Source: Apophysomyces variabilis (Eukaryota; Mucoromycota; Mucoromycetes; Mucorales; Mucoraceae). From it: 58,975 bases of DNA. The stretch lies in contig MZZL01000407.1 in the NCBI GenBank assembly GCA_002749535.1, positions 85,333 through 144,307 on the forward strand, in the 5' to 3' direction. Under the pieces are notes generated by a model that was not told the DNA's origin, ran no database searches, and was given only the letters and a program-made list of their open reading frames with translations. Below, piece by piece: positions 21,085-34,079 of this stretch (positions within the stretch are counted from its first letter, which is position 1; every line of letters begins with the position of its first letter). Made by a program: the position numbers and the translations under genes.

Positions 21085-21432
21085 TTAATCGTCACCAGGA
21101 GCAGCAGGAGGAGCAGCATCAGCAGGAGCAGCATCAGCACCACCAGCACCACCAGCACCAACAGCAGCACCAACAGCTTCCTCAATATTAGAGCATAGGT
21201 TTCCAGCCATTTGGGCTTTTGCCCCAATGAAATCGCAAGTTGGACTATTTCCACCTTGTCTTTTAACTATGGCGACTCCTCCCTGCAGTCTGGGGTCGTT
21301 GTATTTCTCATTTCCGTCGATACTTTCAGCTTGAGTAACGAGATGGTCAGCACCGCGATCTGGGATTGCAGCTGCCTGGACTGTCGCTCCAAGAAAAAAG
21401 CAGGCTGCAGCAAAGGCAATACCGAATCGCAT
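21085..21432 (-). CDS. Small secreted protein with Ala/Gly/Asp-rich tail, 115 aa
   Basis: The single-exon frame starts at ATG 21432 with a clear signal peptide (RFGIAFAAACFFLGATVQA, cleavage likely after AQA or AAA). A short mature region contains two cysteines (SPTCDFIG and NLCSNIEE), a dibasic KR site (IVKRQGG) resembling a Kex2 cleavage point, and a low-complexity tail rich in Ala, Gly, Pro and Asp that ends GDD. I infer secretion, and perhaps Kex2 processing to a ~57-residue peptide holding both cysteines. No family is recognised. It could be an effector-like or cell-surface peptide. A TATA box sits about 77 bp upstream. Confidence 0.7.
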   Translation of the reverse strand: MRFGIAFAAACFFLGATVQAAAIPDRGADHLVTQAESIDGNEKYNDPRLQGGVAIVKRQGGNSPTCDFIGAKAQMAGNLCSNIEEAVGAAVGAGGAGGADAAPADAAPPAAPGDD

Positions 21433-21508
21433 AATGGAGAAGAGTGTAGAAAAAAAGCACCAAATAAGTAGTAGTGAAGTAAATCATTGCAAAAGATAAT
21501 CTATCTCG

Positions 21509-21516
21509 TTTATATA
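21509..21516 (-). promoter_or_regulatory. TATA box of the small secreted protein gene
   Basis: TATATAAA on the minus strand, about 77 bp upstream of ATG 21432. Confidence 0.5.
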
Positions 21517-24121
21517 CACTTACGAGCTATCCCATTTCCTATTTGCATCTTACTTGGTCTTCAGCCTGCATTCAGAACAAAAACCTCACATTTACCCTAT
21601 GTGTACTTCATCAAGGAGATACACAAGCAAGCATGGAATTAAGACAGCCTGATGCAGCTGTTTTGTTTATTGCTTCTTAGGCTGCGTGCCTTGACGCCAT
21701 CTCACACAAGGTACTTAAATGCAGATTGTACTTCCATGCATCAGTGCAGAAATGAGCGCGGTATAAATTGGTCGAACGACTGCCTTGTTGAACGTACCTC
21801 ATTGTTACTAGCCATGACACCAAAGTATCAATAGCACTACTTAAAAGAAAATTGAGTTTACCTGACCATGGAATAACTGGCATGGCAACCACTATTCATC
21901 TTCTCCATGCGGGCCGTTGATGGCTTAAACATAGGATCTACAGTTGCATCAGACTTCTCCACATTGTGCATAAATTAAAGTTGAGATTTTCTACTAACAT
22001 AGATCTGCAATTCAATACATCCAGTGAACATTATATACATTCTATTCAATTAGTCGAAGAAAAGAAAAGGATGGTATAGATTGGACACACATAACGTGCT
22101 TAATGATGCTTTATACTGTTGCTGGCATTGTGTCGATACTTTTTCCATACATGCACTTGAAAATATTCCTTGTTTAACAGCTTACAACCATTGTTCTGCA
22201 ATGCAAAGACTTGCATTAATCAGGTGTAGCAGGATCGCCATTATCAGAAAGCACAAAGCTGATCAGAGCATAACTTTGCGGATAACAAAAGATATGGTTA
22301 TACGTAAAATGGAATGCATCGCGTAAGATGCATGAATAGCGAGCTTATAATAGGATTTTCTCTTCATGCATTTGTCATAGCTAATTTCTGCCTATCCACT
22401 GGCTGTCAGAGCCGACGTTTGCTAACACCAAGCGTTTCAACCGTTGATCTAGTGATTTTTAAAAACCTATGATAATTGAAGATGGATACGTTTTCATAAA
22501 CTGCACAGCTCAAGTGAATCAGTAGCGCCTAGAAACTGTTGTCTTAGGGTATGAATGAAACGTATGCGGTCATGACACAAAAGGCTAGCCTGGGCTTCAC
22601 TTTCAGTAAAACTTTTCCTCCCTTTACGTTCTCATCTGCAAGCTGCTGTAAAAGACAAATAGAGGAAATTTCAAGCAAAATCCAAGTAATTGGGTCAACG
22701 ATACTTTTATGTGTCATCGGAACCGACGCAATAAAAAGTGTGATTCTATTTGAGCAAAACAATTCATTATTTCATTGCCTTTACTTGGAATCAATAGAAG
22801 TTTATTGGCAACCTATCAAAAGAACGGTAATAGCAATGTTTGCGTAGGGAAGGGTAATGGCATTGGCTTTGTCTCATCAACTTCTTTGTAAGCCTAGTTA
22901 ATTAAGCAGTTACTAGGTTCGGAATCGACCGATATTCATGCTGCGATTTTTTTTATTCCAAAACATCACAGAGTTCCCCTATGCGTTGGGGCAATCCCCC
23001 ATACTGCATATCAATAGGAACTGATCAACTTGTATTAGATTCAGTGTCATAGATAGTGTAGTAGGGCATAAGCCTGGTACGCCCGTTACTTGACGTGTTC
23101 AAGCGATAGTTACAGTGTGCAAGGTTGTAGTGCCTATAAGTACTAGTGTACTTGAGGTGATCAACACAGTAAAGTAAAGTTCCACTGATTGACGGATGCA
23201 TTATTTCTTGCAGACAAATTAATATCTGCTTAAAAGGTTTAGCATTATCTGACGACATTTCATATTGACATGCAGTTTCGTTGGACATATCAGTGGAAAA
23301 AAAGAATTTCATCTCTGCAAACAACAGCATAATGCTATTCTTCCAATTGATTCCTACGGCATCTTTTGGCGCCTAGCATATTTCAACTCGCTTCTTTGCA
23401 GTAATGGGCTTGCCCAGAATGTTTCTGTTGCATTTATTCAGGCTAATCGTTTAGTTTAGTTTGTAAAATAATTCATTCCAATATAGCTTTCTTACCTTGA
23501 AAACGTAGCTTTTCTTACAGAAAGACAATGACTGGGATAGAGAAAAACATCCCCGTTTGTAGTCGGCAGGATGTTTCAGATGCATTTAAGGGGTTTACAG
23601 CACAGCACAGCACATACAGATCCAACTTTTTTCGAGTGCATCTCTTCTAGTATATCAAGGTAAAAGAGTGCGATAAGGCAACGCAACGAAATACCGATGC
23701 CCCTCCTCTTTTTTTTTCTCGATTCTACTTTCTAGGAACCACGGTTCATGTCGATCTGTTTGCGCAGGAAGCACAAATAGATGCTTCCTGTTTCTGAAGA
23801 TCCCTTTTTGTTACTAATGGTACATTGTATTTGTTTGATTGCTTTTCCTTCCCCCCAATTTTTGTTCGTTTTCTCTTTTTGCCAGGTTAGGCATCCATGA
23901 AATCGTTTCAAGCACCTTTGTTTCTAATAGCGACAGTTGAAGCGGAGATGCAACAATTTTTCTCTCTCTGGGTTGGCCCAACTTTGGAAGGTGACCGCTT
24001 CACACCTGATAAACCAGCCACCACTTTTCTAAGCCAGAAAAGAGATACTACTTTTTTTAGGCGGGCACCTAATCTTTTAGTTTTCAAGAACAAAAAAAAC
24101 GTACATACACAATAGCATATC
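21517..24121. other. Long intergenic region without supported gene
   Basis: About 2.6 kb. Only short frames without recognisable domains are seen (for example 22551-22847 plus and 23025-23330 minus). A short CAGCA tandem run lies at 23597-23616. From about 23700 pyrimidine-rich tracts lead into the SDA1 promoter. I see no RNA gene or transposon termini. Confidence 0.45.
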
Positions 24122-26719
24122 ATGGGCAAACGAAATAGAGCAGCATTATTACCAACGCATTTACCGCAACTACAAAACCTGATTAAACGAGATCCAAAGT
24201 CATACGAAGCAGAGTTCTCACAACAATATCGCCATTTCCAATCCACCGTATCGATCTTTTGCCTCAAACCCGACGAAGAAGCCAAAGAGCTATCGGAATT
24301 AGTCAATTTCCTCAGTCAAGTGGTGCAATGTTATCCAAAAGAAACCGAGAGTTTCCCTCAACAAATCGTGGATTTGCTGAAGGAACACTATATGGTGCTT
24401 CACCCCGACGTACGAAGGAGCTTTGTACAAGCCCTTATTCTTATGCGTAACAAGAATATCTTGGATAATACCCGGTAAGGACCATTTCTGCCCGAACAAA
24501 AAAAAAAGAGGGAGGATTCTTATTGGTACGCCGATCTAGTTTATTACCTTTATTTTTCACGCTCTTCAAGTGTAAGGATAAAGCACTCCGAGAGTTGCTA
24601 TACAACCATATTGTCAATGACATCAAGAATGCCAATGCAAAAGCAAAGAATAACAAATTAAACAAGACATTACAATCCTTCATGTTTACTATGCTGGAAT
24701 CGGCAAAAACAGGAAATAGCGATGAAAATGCGGTAGCTGCTAAGAAGAGTGTAGATGTATGCATCGATCTTTATCATAAGAACATCTGGTAAGTGAATGG
24801 CAAATACCAAAAAAATTGAGGAGGCAATGTGGTTGAATGAGATTTATTTAGGAACGACGGTAAAACAGTCAATGTGATTGCTGAGGCATGTTTCTCCCCT
24901 GTCACCAAGATTTCTGTCACAGCTCTCAAGTTTTTCTTGAATACGAACCAAGAAGAAGAGGAAGAATCAGATGATGAAGATGTAAATAGGAAAAAAGGTT
25001 TATATGTTGTTTCTGTTATCTCATAATGTCTCTTATGTTTTATTAAGTTACCGGATATTCGAAAAATGACTCAAGCCAACATTCACTCCAGAAAGACCAA
25101 GGCGAAAACACGTCGATTGGATGCAGCCAAAAAGAAAGTGAAACGCAAGAATTCTTCAAAGAGCAAAGCAGAATCTTTCAATTTTTCTGCTCTCCATTTG
25201 CTGAATGATCCTCAAGGTAAAGTATACATTATATACGAGAACTGGAATGAGTATCTATTAGCTTATATTGTTTGATCTAGGTTTTGCTGAGAAATTGTAT
25301 TCCAAGTTGGCACAAAAAGAAGACCGATGGGAGGTCCGATTGTTAAAGATGAACCTGGTGTCCCGTGTGATTGGTATCCATCAATTGACCATTCTTGGTT
25401 TTTATCCGCTTTTGATCAAGTATCTCCAACCCTCCCAACGCGATGTGACTATGGTCTTGGTGTGTGCAGCGCAAGCATCCCATCCGCTTGTGCCTCCGGA
25501 CAGCTTGGAACCTGTGCTTAAAGCGATCGCCAATAACTTTGTAACTGACCGTGTTGCCAATGAGGTCATGGCCGTTGGGTGAGTGAATATGATATACATG
25601 GTCTTTTTTTTGTGGCTAAGTAGTTTGGGATTCTTAGTATTAACGGTATTCGTGAAATCTGTGTCCGACAGCCTTTGGCAATGGATGCTACGCTGTTGCA
25701 AGATTTGACGCAATACAAGAATCATCGTGATAAGGGTATCATGATGGGTGCTCGATCGCTTATTACATTATTCCGTGAAATCAACCCAGAAATGCTGCTT
25801 CGCAAAGACCGTGGAAAATCTGCAACGATGCGATTGAAAGAGGGTAACGTGCAGAATATTCAGTTTGGTGCGGCCAACTCTTTGGGCGTGAACGGTCTGC
25901 AAGGCATTGAACTATTGGATGAAACCATTGATGAAGAAAAAGAAGACGAAGCTTGGGAAGGATGGGAAGTGGATGAAGACAGTGATAGCGAGGATGATGA
26001 TGGCTGGGTTAATGTTTCGGATGATGAAGATGGATACGTTAATATCGCGATGAGTGATGAAGAAGAAGAGGATAAAGATAAACAGAAGGAAGACAAGGAT
26101 GGAAAGAAGGGTCGACGCATTGGAAAACGAAAACTCCGAAAATTGCAAGAGGCAGAGGACCAGGAATTAACGGAAGAGGAGAAGCTGAAACTGCAGCAGG
26201 AAGCTGAAGCAAGACGTGAAGAAGAACGTAAAAAGGAGGAAGCCATGCTTAAATTGGCAACATCACGTATTCTTACACCTGCCGACTTTGCCAAATTGAA
26301 CGAACTTAAACTTCAGAACGAAGCTGAGGTGGCTGCCGGTGTTAAGCGAACAGCAGAAGACAGGTAAGATGATATTAACAATGTTTGGAGAGTATGCAGG
26401 TCTGATACGGGATCATAGCAACCGAGATGATGGTCAGATCGATGAAGGTACGATTCTTGGACCTCGTAAGAAAGCCAAGATGGATTATGAAGCAAGAATG
26501 GCCTCTATTCAAGAGGGCCGTGAGGGTCGTGAGAAGTTTGGTTCCAAGAAGGGCAAGAAAGAAAAGGGCAGCACGACTAACCGTGAAAAGGCACGTAATA
26601 AGAACTTTATGATGATCACACATAAACGGTCTGTGGTCGCCAAGTCCAAGCGTAGTTTGATGGATAAGCAAAAGGCATTACGAGCTGCGATCAACAAGCA
26701 AAAACGATTGAAACACTAA
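24122..26719 (+). CDS. SDA1: SDA1, 60S ribosome biogenesis factor
   Basis: Seven exons (24122-24474, 24540-24788, 24852-24981, 25048-25216, 25281-25578, 25638-26363, 26419-26719) close in frame to 741 aa. The N-terminal HEAT-like region shows [37 protein letters not shown] and [11 protein letters not shown] middle part, [17 protein letters not shown], is followed by an acidic stretch ([20 protein letters not shown]), a Lys/Arg-rich region, and a basic C-terminus ([20 protein letters not shown]) typical of the family. SDA1 acts in the nucleolus and nucleus on pre-60S particles and their export; in yeast it is also linked to actin organisation and G1 progression. Length and motifs match the family. 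The first exon begins [20 protein letters not shown] as expected. Confidence 0.95.
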
Positions 26720-27003
26720 TAAACTAGAGCAGTATCAATAATAGAGAAAAATAAGGTTTACGGGATCCTCGGTCATCCCTTTTACGTATTGCATAATCCC
26801 AGTGCAAAAATAGAAAGTATCAACGTGTGTCACCTACTTCGGCTGCAGTTCCCTAGTACAGCGATTCCGAACGTTCTGATTTCTTATTTAAATGCTTGAC
26901 ATATCCCTTACTAGCTCCTCTTTTTTTTTTCTTCTTCAACGTTCACCGTAACTTTGGACTTTCTACAACACACCCAGATCCTTTATCAAAAAGTTTATTA
27001 ATA

Positions 27004-28656
<1,653 letters not shown>

Positions 28657-29158
28657 TTGGATGTATGGATCCATCTGCATTCGTCTGCTATTTTTTCTTT
28701 TTTTTCTTTTTTTGAGAAACAAGGAACAAAACTGTCTCCACATGAATCCAAAACTATGTGTCGTATATGTCTTTTGGTATAAAGTATATTGGCGACTGTG
28801 CTTGTAGCTCTATTACTAGTTGTCTTTTCGGTCTTTTCGGTCTTTGAAGCCATTGAAGGGATTCTGGGATGGAAAGAGGAAGAAAACCAATAATTGTTTA
28901 AATTTCCTAATGGTTGAATACAAGGTATCTTCTTCTTTGTGGCCTCAGGGAAGATGTTAAGCATTGTTCAATGCTACGCTATATTCTTGCTCAGGATAAC
29001 AGTTTTGAAATGATAATTTTCTGGAGCTTATAGCTAATTGATCATTCGGCACAAAGGATTGTATATGTGGGCGCCACCTTTATTGACAGAGCCTTTCCAT
29101 GCCAGTAATAGAATATGAGAGTAAAATGAAGAAAAAATTCTGCGTGTAAACAATGATT
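28657..29158. other. Convergent 3' intergenic region
   Basis: Lies between the 3' ends of alpha-tubulin (plus) and the methyltransferase gene (minus). A T-rich tract (28690-28712) follows the tubulin stop. No gene is seen. Confidence 0.5.
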
Positions 29159-30240
29159 TTAAAGACCTTTTCCTGTTATTTCCAGCAAGAATACGCTCGA
29201 CAATGATTCCGTACTCATCCGGATATGTGGTGGGTATCCTTCATCCTGCATATCGTCTTCAATATCCACAAATCGATATTCATCGAAATCAAACGAGTCT
29301 TTTGGAATAAGGCGACACTGTAGCTTCCATTTGTCCAGCAAATACTGAATACTTCGCTTTGCACTAATAGTTTACGTCGGGTAAACACACCAAATGCATT
29401 AGACATAGTAGCAGTATTTTGTTTTTTATTTGGCAACCTACCTTCGCTCTTGATAAGTGGTAAGAAATATGCATGGATGGTTATGGCGATGGATGATGTA
29501 GGAAATGACCATCAGTAGCTTTTCAAAATCTGCGGGATCGTAAAAGGTATCACTTCCTAAGACGTAATCGATCTTTCTCCCTTCTGCTTCCACATCTTGT
29601 ACCAACCGATCCACTGCCGTTGGCGTACCCATTTCTCCCCATAGCAGCTCGCGGACCTGCAGTCTTTTGTCTTCCTTCAAATTGTTCAGTTGTAATTCGG
29701 ATCGGATGACAGGTAATATGGCGTCGGTATCAGAGAGAATGAAATGGGAGCCACTAGTAATTTTTGCAAGAACCAAGGAAGGTAACGAAGTGCCTTATTC
29801 ATCCTTTTTAAGTTAACAAAATGATCTCTATGTTTTCTTAGTATCCTATACCTGCACCAACCTATAAGAGAATTAGCTTAGCCACTGGCCTTTGTCTTCC
29901 CGTCTTTACCTCTAAAATGGTTCGGTTGTCAAAGTCATGGCGTACATGCCAAACATAATCCGCCATAACAATAGCTGAAGGCCATACATAGCAGCCATAA
30001 GCTGGATCGAGTACCTTCAAGCCACATCTTTTTTAAGCGTCGCATTGCTCATGAATACCCTGCCTCACTTACCTCCTCTACCATGATGTCCAAGCGCCTG
30101 TCATGCTCGGAAAATGACACGCGTTTCACGCTGCTCAATGAAAAAGAAACCGGTCGTAAGAACATTAACAATGTTACAATAGTGCCATTGTCCTTTTCAT
30201 ACAACCTTTTCTTAGTGCATGCAGGACGAATACTACTCAT
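29159..30240 (-). CDS. METTL23: METTL23-like protein methyltransferase
   Basis: Five exons (30240-30073, 30014-29910, 29861-29852, 29793-29442, 29363-29159) give ~279 aa. Family signs: LDPAYGCYVWPSAIVMADYV, the SAM motif I glycines (ILEVGAGTS), an aspartate after the next strand (FILSDTD), LLWGE, DYVLGSDTFYDPADFEKLL, TTYQERS, and LLDKWKLQCRLIPKDSFDF. This is the seven-beta-strand methyltransferase group that includes METTL23 and related arginine/lysine methyltransferases acting on proteins such as histones and elongation factors; the substrate here is unknown. Exon 3 is only 10 nt (GTTGGTGCAG) and encodes part of the SAM-binding loop. A multiple-of-three segment in exon 1 (GTTGTATG to GAGCAG, about 30205-30130) could be an extra intron, which would shorten the N-terminus without changing frame. 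Confidence 0.85.
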
Positions 30241-30801
30241 AAGCTTAGAATGGGATTTTGCACTACCTTGCTGCCGATAGACAAAGTTAAACAGCGAAAC
30301 AAGAACCTAACGAAAGAGAGCGGTGGACTTTGTCCCTTACAAAAATGAATTTTTCTGTTTATTGCCTTTGAGTCATTATAAGCAAATTGCTATTTGAATT
30401 AACGGAAGTGGTATCATCATGCGATTACTGGTAGCTTCTAGAGCATTTCATTTTCTATTAGAGGATACCAAAGTGCAAATGATATACATGTCGTAGATAG
30501 TTAGCGGAAACAGGCATGAGAATGCTTCTATGGGTTTAGTTTGTGTCTGTCTTAACAGGATTGATAGGTTGCAGATTTTCTGTGAGAGCCGTGGTATTTA
30601 CCAAGAGGGAATATGGCCTAGCTTCTGGAAACAGTTAAATCTTAAATGTTCATCAGAAAAGCCTTTTCCAGAACAGACCGTTTGGCAATATTTAGAGCTC
30701 GTGAGAACCATTAGCTGCTTACTATCCATTAAGCGAATACAATTTATAATACCAAGCAAAACAATAGAAATGAAAAGCATAAGAGAAAAATGCATATCCG
30801 A
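30241..30801. other. Intergenic region
   Basis: Upstream of the methyltransferase gene and downstream of the FMP52-like gene. One plus-strand open frame (30530-30805, 91 codons) has no recognisable feature, and I do not annotate it as a gene. Confidence 0.45.
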
Positions 30802-31783
30802 CTAATTAGACGCTCTCACTTTGGCTACTATTTCATCAATGGCTTTGGCGCCAAAGATGGAGACCTTGGTTCCCTTGGCTGACGTTCTCTGTTCCGTTGG
30901 TTTCTCCTCAGTCTGTGCTACAGTAAGCATCGCTTTGGCCACATCGCGTACTGGCACAGACATATGAAGATTGAACAATCGGTTGACGGAAGGGAGCAGA
31001 CTAAGTGCTAAGGATTCACCCCATCTCGCCTTTGGTCGTTCTTCTTCGATTTCCAAAAGGCCAGGTCGGACAATGGAAACTTTCTTGAACCCTGCCTCAC
31101 TAATGCCCTCCTCTGTCTGCCCTTTCGACTGAGGGTATAAGAAGGAGGAATCCTTATTTGCACCCTATCGTATTCGGTAAGCAACTGAAAAGAGACTCAA
31201 TTGTTTATGAACTTACCGAACTGGAGCAATACAAGAAATGAACGGGACTCAGCGTCTCGCCTGCTGGGGGTGGATTCTCTTCCGCTATGACCTTTGCGGA
31301 TTCCAATACATAACCTTGGTCAATGCGTTTAAACTTCTCTGCACTACCAGCATCAGCCCGTGTCGTTCCAAGGCAACAGAAAACGTCACTTTCATAGAAG
31401 CCGTCGTTAAGAAGATACTACCCGAATTGTTACGGATAAAACACTTACTTGACACCACGAAAAGCTTCACGGTGCGCTTCAAGGTTTTCAAAATCTACAA
31501 CTTTTTGGACCTACCCTGTCATTGTCAGTGTCTAGCATTAACGCAATCGCAAAGAAAGGGACATTACCAGTTTCTCCTTGGGAATGCTCTCGTCCAAACT
31601 GGCTTCCCGTCTGCCAACAGTAATAACTTGAGTGTATTTTCCGTTTTGAAGCACATCTTTCAGCAACGCCTTGCCAACGGCCCCTTTTTTTTGGTTCGTT
31701 GAAATGCCATGTAAAACAGTTATCATTTGCTAATTACCAGTGGCACCTATAAGTAAGGCGGTAGAAGCTGTGTTTGTAGCCAT
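30802..31783 (-). CDS. FMP52: FMP52/HTATIP2-like NAD(P)-binding oxidoreductase
   Basis: Five exons (31783-31738, 31683-31568, 31510-31449, 31388-31217, 31164-30802) give 252 aa. The N-terminus has the dinucleotide-binding motif (ALLIGATGAVGKALL, split by intron 1). Next come TVGRRE, VVDFENLEAHREAFRGV, DVFCCLGTTRADAGS, YCSSSGANK, FLYPQSKGQTEE and VSIVRPGLLE, in the order seen in human TIP30/HTATIP2 and yeast Fmp52. The YPQSKGQTEE segment holds the Y-x-x-x-K of short-chain dehydrogenases, consistent with an active fold. Yeast Fmp52 is found on the mitochondrial outer membrane; no presequence is visible here. Two introns have AAG acceptors, but frame is kept at all junctions. Confidence 0.9.
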
Positions 31784-32126
31784 AATAGGAAGGGAAAGAA
31801 AAAGAAAAGCTTTTGATTATGCGCGCACTATATTTTTCCCTTGTTTTGTATCACCGTTTCCCACAGATCCCATTTTTGGCCAGACGCGTAATCATGCCTC
31901 GTTTCTGAAGTGCTTTTCTTTTCTTCAAACCATTTATCAGCAACCTTTATCTCTTTGATAGTTTAGGAAGTTCATAAAAGAGCTACACGTAATCAGATTC
32001 CATATTTGGAGTATTCTGTATGCTTTAGACTCAGTTTGCTGCCGAGTTAGCGATAGGCTATGTCCATGAGAGCACGACTGTTGGATAGATGCCATTTTTT
32101 CCTTTCCTTTTCTTTTATTTACAAAA
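31784..32126. other. Intergenic region
   Basis: About 340 bp between the FMP52-like start and the FCF1 stop. Nothing recognisable beyond the promoter and 3' UTR of the neighbours. Confidence 0.5.
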
Positions 32127-33041
32127 TTAAAATGCATTGGTGCCGAGCTCAGGAAGGCGTTCAATCACATACTTGCGGCCTGAAATGTACATAATGGGAA
32201 TACCAGGGACTTTTCTGATACGACGCTTCAAATCACGATCACAGGTAGCAACAATGTAACATTTATGTTGCATGATACGATTCACAAGACAGTCATCGGC
32301 ATAGGTACCTTTGTGTGAACAAGGAAGGCGCTCAAACCGGGGGTCACGAGCAATCCTAAAATAGACGAGTAACATTCAGCATCTTGTGTCTCCCAATGCT
32401 TCTTGATTTCTTACTTTAATGCAATACGATATTTCGGTCCAAGTTTCTCCAATTCTGCCATTACACAATCGGTAATACAAGGAATCGCTATTCACCCAGA
32501 AAGAGACACATTAGCCATACTCGCAAATCAGTAAAAATAAGAAGGGCTGTATACGTACATTTGGCGTAAAGACAATCCATCATCGACTTGACTAGTTCTA
32601 GTTTGTTTTGAATAGAGAAATTGATAAAATTGGTATCCACTAAAACATGGTATGGCGGACCAAGGGCTGAATTATATTGGAAGAACATAGAAGAAGCAAC
32701 CTGTGGCCTTCAGGAACAACCAAAAAGAAGGTTAAGCCGACCAATACCTCTGTTTGCTTTAGCTAACAAAACTTACATATGACGAGCTACTGCCTTTTCC
32801 TTATCTTCTTCTTTCTTCTTCAACTTCTCTTTGTTCTCCTTCCTAATTGAACGACGAGATCGATAATGAGTACATTTTACAGGTATGAGGGTATGATCGA
32901 CTTACAGTCTCGCATCTTTTGTGCTCAACAGACGTTTTACTTCGGCAAATTTTCTTGTTTTCTTCGCTTTACCCTAGAAATACTTGATTAATACCATTCT
33001 GTAAGTGATCACAACCCATATGGGCTTGATCGCCTTACCAT
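32127..33041 (-). CDS. FCF1: FCF1, PIN-domain rRNA processing protein
   Basis: Six coding exons: 33041-33039 (the ATG alone), 32973-32906, 32842-32777, 32707-32559, 32487-32415 and 32355-32127, giving 195 aa (the family is ~190-200). Motifs: [36 protein letters not shown] with the first catalytic Asp (D in VDTN), [34 protein letters not shown] with further acidic residues, and [23 protein letters not shown]1 (Utp24) is the SSU-processome nuclease that cleaves pre-18S rRNA at sites A1/A2. All acidic PIN residues appear kept. The exon holding only the start codon is required to form the conserved [11 protein letters not shown]-terminus. One junction (32559/32487) makes a Ser where Cys is usual; the exact donor there is less sure. 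Confidence 0.93.
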
Positions 33042-34000
33042 GATGCCTGGTTGTTCTCTAGAAAGTTTCTAACGCTTTTTTTTCGGGTTCAAATTTGGTG
33101 ATCGCAAGTGACGGCTTTGTTGTGACAAGCTTTTTTGAACAACTGCTTTTGCCAATTCTTTTTTCTTGCAGTACGTTTAAAATTTATTGGTTTTATTTAA
33201 CGTTTCTATTTGAACACAGCGTCTGTGACAGACATATTTGCTCGAGACAGCTCAATTACAGGGTGAATGTACAGACAAGAAAAAAGCACGCTAACTACGA
33301 CGACAGACGACTGTCGTGCCTGCAAAGTTGTAGTGACACAAACCTTTTGCTCAGATCGGCCTTGATCCAAAAGCGGTAAACCTTTAACGCTTCGGCCTTC
33401 ACTACAAAAGAGCAACATCTCCAGAAGGACCATGCTCAGCAAAATCATTACATAATCTCTTGCCCGTTTATTTTACTTATTTCGAATGCTCGACCGTATC
33501 AGCATTGTTACAATTAGATTTAGAAAAAATATAAATATCCATGGATGTGCTTAGCAACAAAGATAACTATCCGTTTATCTCTATCTCTTTTGTTACCCTT
33601 GATCCCTAGTGGGTTTGACCTTTGCCAGGAAGAAAACCCAGATCAGGAAGAAAATACGGCGCACGACACGACAATGATAGAACAAATTTAGCCAGAGGTG
33701 GATTTGATTTGAGACACAGGTAGGGAAGCGACCACGGGAATAGCTGATTTTGCATAACACGGCAGAGAGCGACGTTGAGACTGCGGTAAAAACTCTTGCG
33801 GCGGAACGAATCGAACCGGTGGTTCTTGCATTGGGAATCGTGGCGTTTAACTGCACCGGCAGGGGCCGTAGCCCCTTTCTTGCAGTACACGATTTTGCAA
33901 GGAAATTTGCGCCACTCGAATACAACGGGTTTCGAGCAGCACAAATGTTTCTGCAAAAAAAAAAGCACACGATTTCCTTCTCCATTCTCCTTCTCAATAA
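33042..34000. other. Region upstream of FCF1, no clear gene
   Basis: Contains overlapping open frames on both strands around 33590-34010 (up to 134 codons) with basic, Cys/Arg-rich translations but no recognised domain. They may be remnants of the transposon-like region that follows. Confidence 0.35.
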
Positions 34001-34079
34001 CGATGGCTAAACACTCATTGGTTCTCAGATGGCGTGGTATTTATAATGGTAGCGACATAAATAAATAAGAAACTTGGCT

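Noticed and set aside
23597..23616. CAGCA repeats as a CRISPR-like or satellite array
   Set aside because: Only about three short tandem units with no spacers; simple sequence.
25860..26294. Ser/Phe-rich minus-strand frames opposite SDA1
   Set aside because: Reverse complement of the acidic Glu/Asp stretch of SDA1.
30530..30805. 91-codon plus-strand frame between two genes
   Set aside because: No domain, no promoter sign, and it overlaps the 3' end of the FMP52-like gene; probably open by chance.
33781..33870. Possible tRNA on minus (GGTTCGATTC B-box-like string near 33815)
   Set aside because: The T-arm and acceptor stem do not pair and no A box is found at the right distance.
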